NCBI RefSeq assembly: GCF_020379485.1
Contig: NW_026016894.1
Location: 1 to 64,000, forward strand
Source: Brassica napus
Lineage: Eukaryota > Streptophyta > Magnoliopsida > Brassicales > Brassicaceae
Direction: 5' to 3'
Length of the DNA stretch: 64,000 nucleotides
The number at the start of each line of letters is the position of its first letter. Position 1 is the first letter of the stretch. Under the pieces are notes generated by a model that did no database searches, was not told the DNA's origin, and saw nothing but the letters and a program-made list of their open reading frames with translations. The position numbers and the translations under genes were made by a program. Positions 33,405 through 41,600 of the stretch are shown here, one piece after another.

Positions 33405-33510
33405 CCTCATCAAAGTTTTGTCCCAATGGGTTTTCTTTGGTGAGGTTTTTAATGAGGAAGATCTCATAGTGTCCAAGCTTAGACTTCATAAAGCTAAGCT
33501 TGAGGGGGAG
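33405..33510 (+). promoter_or_regulatory. 3' hairpins and polypurine tract of element E
   Basis: 41-nt hairpin 33405-33445 (arms CCTCATCAAAG/CTTTGGTGAGG; loop with CCCAATGGG). Second inverted repeat 33474-33502 (CAAGCTTAG/CTAAGCTTG). Purine run GAGGGGGAG ending at the 3' LTR. Confidence 0.72.
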
Positions 33511-34091
33511 TGTTGAAGAGTTGAGTATAAAGATGTGAAGCACAAAGGGGTTAAGGCTGAAGAGGGTGTGTTAAGCATTGGTGTGATGGGAGAGGTTCAC
33601 AATGGCCTGACCGTACAAGGCCGTACAAGGCCGTACGGTCCGTACACATTCAGATGGGTGAAACCTCGACCACGGTCACAAGGAGTTACCCGAGTAACTC
33701 ATGTGGAAAGGAGAGACTTTGGCTGATGGATCAGACCGTTGGAGGATAAGAAGAGGCGCGGCTTGACAGGCTGGCACAGCTGGAAAGGCAAGAGCATCTT
33801 GGTCCAAGATGCCGGATGCTCCAAGCGTGTGGAGAAGCTGATTGGCCGGTCCAAAGAAAGCTTATCTTCTCCTTGTTGACTTCACATGCTTAGCTTATCT
33901 CTTTGATTTCGAAAACCCTTATGATCTCACACTATATATTGTAACTCTTGTCATTAATAAGAAAACACACAGTTCTGAGTTTATCTCTTGAAGTTCATAC
34001 TCTCCCAAACATGATTCTAGTCTAATCTCTTCATAATCTCTCATTCTGGTCCTTAATCTTCTCTAAATCATTTCATTCTCTTAAACTTTCA
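33511..34091 (+). repeat. 3' LTR of element E
   Basis: 581 bp. Differs from the 5' copy at three places (one extra A in an A run and two transitions). Confidence 0.93.
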
Positions 34092-34096
34092 CTCTT

Positions 34097-34839
34097 GAGG
34101 AGGGGTATATAAGGTTTTGCGTGAGGGGGAGGTTGAAGAGAAGCAGTTGTTTGAGGATCCTAAGCTATACAGGAAGATGGTTGGCAAGTTGATCTACTTG
34201 ACCATCACACGGCCAGATATATGTTTTGCAGTGAACCAAGTGAGTCAGCATATGCAGGCGCCAATGGTACATCATTGGAAGATGGTTGATAGGATACTGA
34301 GGTATTTGAGTGGCACGCCTGGTCAAGGAGTTTGGATGGGTTGTAATGGCAGTACAGAAGTGGTTGGGTATTGTGATGCTGATTGGGCAGGAGATAGAGT
34401 TGACAGGAGATCAACTACTGGATATTGTACATTCATTGGAGGGAACTTGGTTACTTGGAAGAGTAAGAAGCAAAATGTTATCTCTTGTTCAAGTGCTGAA
34501 GCTGAGTATAGAGCCATGTTGAAGCTGACAAACGAGTTGGTGTGGATCAAGGGGATCTTGAAGCATCTAGAGATTGAGCAGAGTACTCCTATGACTATGC
34601 ATTGTGATAATCAAGCAGCTATCCACATTGCCTCCAACTCAGTGTTTCATGAGAGAACAAAGCACATAGAAGTGGATTGTCATAAGGTGAGGCAGATGAT
34701 TATCTTAGGAGTGATTCTGCCATGTTATACAAGGAGTGAAGATCAGCTTGCAGATGTGTTTACCAAGGCAGCGAGATTGAAGACAATGGAGTCCATACTA
34801 TCCAGGCTTGGACTCATTGATCTTACTCCCAGGAGCTGA
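34097..34839 (+). pseudogene. Element C pol, 3' end: RT tail and RNase H
   Basis: C sequence after E. Open from LREGEVEEKQLFEDPKLYRKMVGKLIYLTITRPDICF through DADWAGD, SSAEAEY and DNQAAIHIA to a stop at 34837-34839. The first codons (GAGGAGGGGTATATAAGG) carry a small indel relative to B (GAGGAGGGATATAAGG). Catalytic motifs are intact. Confidence 0.88.
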
Positions 34840-34871
34840 GCCCCTTAACCATGGAGTCTCCACTCTTTTCC

Positions 34872-34980
34872 CCTCATCAAAGTTTTATCCCAATGGGTTT
34901 TCTTTGGTGAGGTTTTTAATGGGGGAGGTCTTCATGGTTCCAAGCTTGACTTGTTCCACATGGTCAAGCTTGAGGGGGAG
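34872..34980 (+). promoter_or_regulatory. 3' hairpins and polypurine tract of element C
   Basis: 41-nt hairpin 34872-34912 with the A-U version of the variable pair; inverted repeat 34941-34972 (CAAGCTTGAC/GTCAAGCTTG); purine tract. A copy of 34941-34980 plus the start of the LTR lies inside element F. Confidence 0.7.
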
Positions 34981-35492
34981 TGTTGAGATGAGGTGATGAG
35001 GAGTGGATACATTGATAGAGGAAGAGTATTGGGGTGGTCAGTAAGTTTTGGATTTACCACAGTAACTTTAAAGTTACTGTGGTAACTAAGTGAAAGGAAG
35101 AGAAGTTACCAGGATGGGTTAAATTGGAGTCTAACTGATGTTAATCCTTTCTTATCTTAAGAAGGACGTGGGAAGAGGATAAGGAAGGGATAAGGGTTAC
35201 TTTTGACAGCCTGTATGATGCTGGAAAGGAGAGGATGCTTTTTACTAGTGCAAGCATGTGAGAAAGCACAGCCAAGTGATTCAAAAGGAGTTCCAGCCTG
35301 TCCATTGACTCCACATGCTTATACATTTCGAAAACCCTTGTTGCTCTCTCTATTAATACTTGTAAACCTCATCAGATATTAATTAATGGAGTTTTGAGTC
35401 TCTCTCTCTCTAGAATCTCTCTATTCTCTCTAAATTCTACTCTAATCTTCTCTGATTATTATTAAACACACTCTAAAACACAAAAGTGTTTA
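34981..35492 (+). repeat. 3' LTR of element C
   Basis: 512 bp, ends AAGTGTTTA then TSD TGAAG, confirming the TG...TA ends. Palindrome at 35054-35085. Confidence 0.92.
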
Positions 35493-35497
35493 TGAAG

Positions 35498-37028
35498 AAG
35501 CTATGTTAGACAAGGAATGGAAAGAATCAGTGGGAGCTGAAGCAGGTGCTATGATCAAAAATGATACATGGTATGAGAGTGAGCTGCCTAAGGGAAAGAG
35601 GGCTGTATCTAGTAGATGGATCTTCACAATCAAGTATCTAGCAAATGGACAGATTGATAGGAAGAAGACCAGATTGGTTCCAAGAGGATTTACACAGACC
35701 TATGGAGAGGATTACATTGATACCTTTGCACCAGTAGCTAAGCTACATACAGTTCGGATTGTGTTGTCCATTGCAACAAACTTGGAGTGGGATTTGTGGC
35801 AGATGGATGTGAAGAATGCTTTCTTACAAGGTGAGCTAGAAGATGAGGTATACATGCTTCCTCCTCCTGGTCTTGAGCATCTAGTAAAGCCAGGGAATGT
35901 TTTGAGATTGAAGAAGGCAATATATGGGCTGAAACAATCACCTAGAGCTTGGTACAGGAAGCTGAGTACAACACTCAATGGGAGAGGCTTTAGGAAGTCT
36001 GAATTAGATCACACTCTCTTCACCTGACAGGACCTTCAGGGATCATTGTGATTCTAGTGTATGTGGATGATTTGATTATCACAGGGAGTGATAAGGCAGG
36101 GATTCAAGCTACTAAGGAGTTTCTCAAATCTGTGTTTGACATCAAGGATTTGGGAGAGATGAAGTATTTTCTGGGCATTGAGATATGCAGATCAAAGGAG
36201 GGTTTGTTTATGTCTCAAAGGAAGTATACTATGGATATGTTGAAGGAGACTGATGTTCTTGGAGGAAAGATAGCTAAGACACCCCTCGAGGAGGGATATA
36301 AGGTTCTGCGTGAGGGGGAGGTTGAAGAGAAGCAGCTGTTTGAGGATCCTAAGCTATACAGGAAGATGGTTGGCAAGCTGATCTACTTGACAATTACTAG
36401 GCCAGATATATGCTTCGCTGTGAATCAAGTGAGTCAACATATGCAGGCGCCAAAGGTCCATCATTGGAAGATGGTTGATAGGATACTGAGGTATTTAAGT
36501 GGGACGGCTGGACAAGGAGTTTGGATGGGCTGCAATGGCAGTACAGAAGTGGTTGGTTATTGTGATGCTGATTGGGCAGGAGATAGAGTGGACAGGAGAT
36601 CAACTACTGGGTATTGTACATTCATTGGAGGGAACTTGGTAACTTGGAAGAGTAAGAAGCAGAAGGTTATCTCCTGTTCAAGTGCTGAAGCTGAGTATAG
36701 AGCCATGTTGAAGCTTACAAACGAGTTGGTGTGGATCAAGGGGATCTTGAAGCATCTAGAGATTGAGCAGACTACTCCTATGACTATGCATTGTGACAAT
36801 CAAGCAGCTATCCACATTGCCTCCAACTCAGTGTTTCATGAGAGAACAAAGCACATAGAGGTGGATTGTCATAAGGTGAGGCAGATGATTATCTTAGGAG
36901 TGATACTGCCATGTTATACAAGAAGTGAAGACCAGCTTGCAGATGTGTTTACTAAGGCAGCGAGATTAAAGACAATGGAGTCCATACTATCAAGGCTTGG
37001 ACTCATTGATCTTACTCCAAGGAGCTGA
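35498..37028 (+). pseudogene. Element B pol, 3' part: RT and RNase H
   Basis: Resumes the B frame after C: EAMLDKEWKESVGAEAGAM, NGQIDRKKTRLV, then PRGFTQTYG (relatives have ARGFTQTYG), GELEDEVYM, SPRAWYRKL. The frame breaks at 36024-36026 (TTCACCTGACAGG), one base short of the relatives' reading, then continues in the next frame with LVYVDDLIITGSDKAG, GEMKYFLGIEICRSKEG, DADWAGD, SSAEAEY and DNQAAIHIA to the stop at 37026-37028. A single 1-bp deletion separates it from an open frame. Confidence 0.9.
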
Positions 37029-37060
37029 GCCCCTTAACCATGGAGTCTCCACTCTTTTTC

Positions 37061-37170
37061 CCTCATCAAGGTTTTATCCCAATGGGTTTTCCTTGGTGAG
37101 GTTTTTAATGAGGGAGGTCTTCATGGTTTCCAAGCTTGACTTGTTCTACATGGTCAAGCTTGAGGGGGAG
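37061..37170 (+). promoter_or_regulatory. 3' hairpins and polypurine tract of element B
   Basis: 41-nt hairpin 37061-37101 with the G-C version of the variable pair (CAAGG/CCTTG); inverted repeat 37131-37162; purine tract to 37170. Confidence 0.7.
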
Positions 37171-37639
37171 TGTTGAGAAGAGGTGATACATTGATAGAGG
37201 AAGAGTATTGGGGCAGATAGTAACTTTGGAGTTTTACCACAGTAACTTCGGTTTGACTGTGGTAACTAAGTTAAAAGCTTAGGAAGTTACTTTGCATCCC
37301 TTTGGAGAGTGGATCACGCCCAAGAGGAAGTCTGGATAAGGAAGGAGTAGTTTGGATAAGGTCTGGTCATAGCTGGAAAGGTAAAGCACCTTTACAGCCT
37401 GTCCAAGCATGTGAAGCATCTTTACAGCCTATCCCTTGAATTCACATGCTTATGATTTCGAAATCATCTTTGTATTATCCTTATCTCTTCATATATAACT
37501 TGTATCTGAGACATTAAATTAATTAATGGAGTTTTGAGTATTCTCTCTATTCTCTCTCTACTTATTCTCTTAATCTCTTTAATCTTACACAAAACAATCT
37601 GATTGTTCTTAAACACACTCTAATACACAAAAGTGTATA
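37171..37639 (+). repeat. 3' LTR of element B
   Basis: 469 bp, same ends as 10971-11439, followed by TSD GACTT at 37640-37644. Confidence 0.92.
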
Positions 37640-37644
37640 GACTT

Positions 37645-39507
37645 CTTCCTCTCAACCTTTCCATCAGCCTTATACTTGATTGTGAATATCCATTTACTAC
37701 TCACAGCCTTCTTCCCTTTTGGTAACTCACTCTCATACCATGTATCATTCTTGATCATGGCTCCTGCCTCAGCTCCAACTGATTCCTTCCATTCTTTATC
37801 CATGATTGCTTCTTCATAGCTTCTTGGAATATAGTTCTCATCCAAGTTAACCATGAATGCACAATGTTCTTCAGGGTATTGAGCAAAGGAACACACAGCT
37901 TGAGAAGGATGATCCACAGCTTGGGCATTGTAGTACACTCGCGTGTTTACCCAAGAGGAAGGATCCTTTCTAAGCCTTGTGCTTCTCCTCAATACTGGTT
38001 GTTCTTGCACTTGAACCAGCTCATCTTGTATATGCGGTTCTTGTGCTTCATCTCCTTGGTCTTGCTCACCTTGATGATGAGAACCTGAGTTGAACTCTTC
38101 TCCTTCTTCACTCAAGCCGACTCCTTCTTGGCCATTTTCTTGAGTTTCAGGTTCACTTCCCCCCTCATGATCAAGGTGAGGTGTTTGAGCAGCTCTACTT
38201 GGTTCATTTGAGCTCTCTTCTGGTTGTCTATTTGTGGATTGATCCTGATTCATCTTGATACCAAGACCTTCCAAAATAATCCTTAAGACTCCAGCCTTAT
38301 CTGATGTAAGGTCCCTCAAGTCTTCTTGATTCTTCTCTTCATAGTATCCTCTTTCTTCAATGAACTTCACATCTCTAGATACAAGTACCCTTCTAGCTTC
38401 TGGATCATAACACTTATATCCCTTTTGAGTTGTTGAGTAGCCAATGAACATTGCCTTTCGGCTTCTTGCTTCTAGCTTGTTCCTCAACTCTCCTGGTACC
38501 AACACATAACACAAGCATCCAAACACTTTCATATATGCCAACGATGGCTTGCGCTTGTTCAGTACCTCAAATGGTGCTTGATCCTTCAACACCCTTGTCG
38601 GCATTCGGTTGATTAGATAGCAAGCAGTGGATACAGCATCACTCCAGAATCTCTTAGGTACATTGGCTTGGAACATCAATGACCGAGCCACCTCCATCAA
38701 GTGCCTGTTCTTCCTCTCAGCTACACCATTCTGTTGTGGTGTGTAGGGACAGCTTGTTTGATGAAGTATTCCATGATGATCTAGATGACTTTTGAACGCA
38801 TAGCTTGTGTACTCTCCTCCATTATCTGATCTCAAAATTTTAATCTTAGCATGATAATGGTTAGTCACATAAGCTTGAAAGTTCTTGAATGCATCTATCA
38901 CCCTATCTTTTGATGGAATAAGTGTTAACCAGGTGTATTTAGATTTTTCATCAATGAATGTGACAAAGTACTTATGATTGTCTCTAGAGAAACTAGGTGC
39001 AGTCCACACATCAGTATGAATCAAATCAAAGCAATTTTCATAAACAGTAGATGTTCTTGGAAACACATTCTTACAATGCTTGCCTAAGATGCAAGCTTCA
39101 CACTTATCATTTTCAAAAACCACACCTGGTAACATCAAGTTTAAAGCCCTCTCATGGGGATGACCTAGTCTAGCATGCCACAATGCATTTTTATTCAAAC
39201 TAGAAGCAGAAGTAAATGAGCAGTTATGATTGGAAACAGGATCAAGCTTCTCAAGCATGTATAACTCTCCCTTTGTAACTCCTTTTCCAATCAATTGGCT
39301 GCTCTCAATATCCTGAAACTTCACATCATTAGGACTGAATATAACATTGCAATTCAAATCAGTAGTACATTTCTTAACTGAAAGTAGATTTGATGTGAAT
39401 TCAGGAATATAAAATGCTCTAGTGTTTTTATCAAATAGCTTTAAGTTTCCTATTCCCTTAATAGGTATCTTATCTCCATTTGCAATCATCACACATCCAT
39501 TAGTAGG
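37645..39507 (-). pseudogene. Element A pol, 5' part: protease end, integrase, linker, RT start
   Basis: Minus strand. Protease tail (VMIANGDKIPIKGIG), integrase zinc motif (LWHARLGHPHERALN, CEACILGKHC) and core (HTDVWTAPSFSRD, RSDNGGEY, NGVAERKNRHLME), acidic linker, LRRSTRLRKDPSSWVNTRVYYNAQAV and RT to KVERKKS where B was inserted; continues at 10970. Cut off from Gag by a single nonsense codon at 39508-39510 (TAA where relatives have GAA in DIEPTNG). Open otherwise. Confidence 0.9.
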
Positions 39508-40782
39508 TTATATATCTTTAATCAGGTTGGTGTCACTAATCATATGATGAGATGCACCTGAATCTATAATCAATGGTTTGTATGCATTGCTAGCATGATG
39601 GCAGATACAGTTTGATCTATATGCATTCATCCTAGCATTTCTATCAATGTACTGCTCAATTCCAGCCTTACTATCAGTCCTAGCAATCTCAGCCTCACCG
39701 TGAGTCATTTCTATAGTTCTAGCAATCAAAGAAGCACCAAATGAATGCCCATGAATGTTACCATTATCCTTGAGCATTTTGATGAGTGCATCCATCTCGG
39801 ACCTCCCGATGAAGTCTTGATCATTGCCTCGGGGATTGCTAGCTCCAGTATAGGTCACCAAAGCTTTTCCATTTCCTTCACGGTTCTCCACCTCAGCTCC
39901 TTTGTTGGATGGCCCTGCTCCGCTTGATCCTTCAGTCATATGAGCTCTTGCCTCTCTCTCCTTTATGAACTTGGCTGGCTTCAAATGGGGATGGAGTATC
40001 CAGCACTGAATCTTCTTGTGCCCATACCTCTTGCAATGATCACAGTTCCCATTGAACTTCTCATACTTGTTGTAGCCAGCTTTGTTAGCTTGTGGAGGCT
40101 CTTCTCGGTCAGATTGCACAGCATTTGCAAGAGATAAGTCTCCCTTGCCTCCAAACAAACCCATTGAGCCCTGCTCCCTCTGTATCTGAGCACAAACATC
40201 CTCAAGGTCAGGTAGCTTCTCGGACCTTAGCATGTGTTGAATGAGACCATTGTAGCTTGCGTTCAATGTGAGCAACAACCCAAAGACCTTGTCCTGCTCA
40301 CGCCTCTCATTTAGAAGCTCTGGATCAACCGTGCTTGGTCTCAACATCTCCAGCTCAGACCACAGTGTCCTGAACCTCCCCAAGTGCTTAGTAAACTCCA
40401 TGTCATCTTGGGTTAACTCGTTGATTGCCTTCTTGACTTCAAACACTCGGTTCAGGTTAGAAACGTTTCCATATACCTTCTTTAGCGTGTCCCACAGCTC
40501 CTTGGCTGTCTCACAGTAGCTGTAAGCATCTAGGATAGCCGGCTCCAAGGAGGCATGAAGGACTGACATTACCATCATGTCTTCTTGTTGCCACTTCTCC
40601 ACAACACTCTCCTCGGAGCTCTCTGCGTCACCCTCTTGAGTAATCGCCTTTGGAGCTTCACCAGACGTGATATGCCTCCACAAACCCTTGCTTCCCACAG
40701 CAGTCTTCACCATCCTAGACCAGACTAGGTAGTTGCTTCCTTTGACCGTCACCGCGACCTTCATCTTCATAATACTTTCCAT
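39508..40782 (-). CDS. Element A Gag and protease start
   Basis: Minus strand, ATG at 40782, 424 codons ending at the premature TAA. Standard Gag: YLVWSRMVKTAVGSKGLWRHI, DAYSYCETAKELWDTLKKVYG, LGRFRTLWSELEMLRP, ERREQDKVFGLL, knuckle CDHCKRYGHKKIQC followed by CWILHPHLKP. Then the protease active-site DSGASHHM and DTNLIKDI before the stop. Could still yield a Gag-protease fragment. Start chosen as the first ATG after the primer site, matching other elements. Confidence 0.9.
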   Translation of the reverse strand: MESIMKMKVAVTVKGSNYLVWSRMVKTAVGSKGLWRHITSGEAPKAITQEGDAESSEESVVEKWQQEDMMVMSVLHASLEPAILDAYSYCETAKELWDTLKKVYGNVSNLNRVFEVKKAINELTQDDMEFTKHLGRFRTLWSELEMLRPSTVDPELLNERREQDKVFGLLLTLNASYNGLIQHMLRSEKLPDLEDVCAQIQREQGSMGLFGGKGDLSLANAVQSDREEPPQANKAGYNKYEKFNGNCDHCKRYGHKKIQCWILHPHLKPAKFIKEREARAHMTEGSSGAGPSNKGAEVENREGNGKALVTYTGASNPRGNDQDFIGRSEMDALIKMLKDNGNIHGHSFGASLIARTIEMTHGEAEIARTDSKAGIEQYIDRNARMNAYRSNCICHHASNAYKPLIIDSGASHHMISDTNLIKDI

Positions 40783-41026
40783 CTTGAACAGCTTGACGTC
40801 TAAAGCTTGAACAACCGGCTAGATCTTGTACTGAGAACCCACACTGCCCTCTAGAACAAAGATTTACTCTTGAGTCTTCAAATGAACCTCCCACGGATCA
40901 CCAAGACACACGCAAAGTACCTTGAGCTTTTGAACTCTCAAGAAACTCTCAAACACACTCTCTTGTTCTCTTAAAGTTTCAAACTTGAATCCTTAAGAGA
41001 GTCACTCACGAACTCAGATTTCAATC

Positions 41027-41044
41027 AACCTGGCTCTGATACCA
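41027..41044 (-). promoter_or_regulatory. Primer-binding site (tRNA-iMet), element A
   Basis: AACCTGGCTCTGATACCA on the plus strand, adjoining the 5' LTR. Confidence 0.92.
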
Positions 41045-41600
41045 TATGAGATTTAAGGATGTAAATGATTATCTGAGTTTAGAAAGGATTATAGAAGAGA
41101 ATAAGAGATTAAGAGACATATTAGAGACTAATGGAGAATCATAATGAAATGAGTATAGAGAGAGATTGTTTAGAACTGTCTAATCTTTATTAAGGGATGA
41201 GATTACATATATATAGGTCCATACACTTAGGGTTTCGAAATCATAAGCATGTAGAGTCAAAGGGGAGCCTAAGCTTTAATTTGAACCGGCCAATGGGTGT
41301 CTCCACACGTTTGAAGCATCTTTCTTATCCAAGACCAGATGCTCTTCCTTTCCAGCCCTTGCCAGCCTGTCCTAGATGTCAAGCCGTGCCTTCCTTATCC
41401 TCTCAACGTTCGGATAAGGTCTTGGCCGAGTGTAACTTCTCCTCAGTACATCAAAGTTACTTGGATAGTTACTTGACCGCTTTCACCTTGTACGGCCTGG
41501 TCACTTGTACGGCCTGGTACGGCCTCTCCATCCGTACCATCCCCTTCACCTTATTCAGCCTCTTAACCCTTTTGCTCTCCTTATGATCTCAACTCCTTTG
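41045..41600 (-). repeat. 5' LTR of element A (outer end truncated)
   Basis: Matches 8876-9428 with several differences, then stops at CTCCTTTG, missing the last about 35 bp including TGTTGA. TATA-like run on the minus strand near 41206-41215, TTGACTCTACATGCTT at 41245-41260 (minus), GTAC cluster at 41488-41538. Confidence 0.9.

Larger units (their letters stand above)
28218..34091 (+). mobile_element. Ty1/copia element E, structurally intact (inside C)
   Basis: 5874 bp, plus strand, uninterrupted: 580/581-bp LTRs with three differences, primer site, one 1494-codon gag-pol frame, 3' hairpins, polypurine tract and TSD CTCTT. The only element here with every expected part whole, hence the best candidate for a recently active source. 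Confidence 0.95.
14222..35492 (+). mobile_element. Ty1/copia element C (inside B)
   Basis: Plus-strand element with own DNA 14222-16184, 26186-28217 and 34097-35492, interrupted by D and then E. LTRs of 511/512 bp differ at about four or five places by eye. Same subfamily as B (LTR, leader, Gag and pol). Its pol has several 1-bp indels, so it is presently defective. Confidence 0.92.
10971..37639 (+). mobile_element. Ty1/copia element B (inside A)
   Basis: Plus-strand element with own DNA 10971-14221 and 35498-37639. It has 469-bp LTRs at both ends (10971-11439 and 37171-37639; I see about three differences), a tRNA-Met primer site, gag-pol, polypurine tract and TSD GACTT. It is interrupted after the integrase/linker by element C. 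B and C form a subfamily with related LTRs and an unusual Gag. Confidence 0.93.
8876..41600 (-). mobile_element. Ty1/copia element A (outermost of the nest)
   Basis: Minus-strand LTR retrotransposon inserted in the satellite. Its own DNA is 8876-10970 plus 37640-41600; element B and its nest separate the halves. Left to right on the plus strand: 3' LTR, polypurine tract, RNase H and RT, [B], rest of RT, integrase, protease, gag, tRNA-Met primer site, 5' LTR. The 5' LTR lacks its last about 35 bp and the satellite resumes about 10 bp further along the same monomer, so a small deletion removed the outer edge and the right TSD. The frame has a nonsense codon before the protease-integrase part and a 1-bp deletion in RT, so it is not autonomous. 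Confidence 0.9.

Noticed and set aside
8876..41600. Ty3/gypsy centromeric retrotransposon (CRM or Brassica CRB type)
   Set aside because: All pol regions have the copia order (integrase before RT), YVDD RT and no chromodomain.
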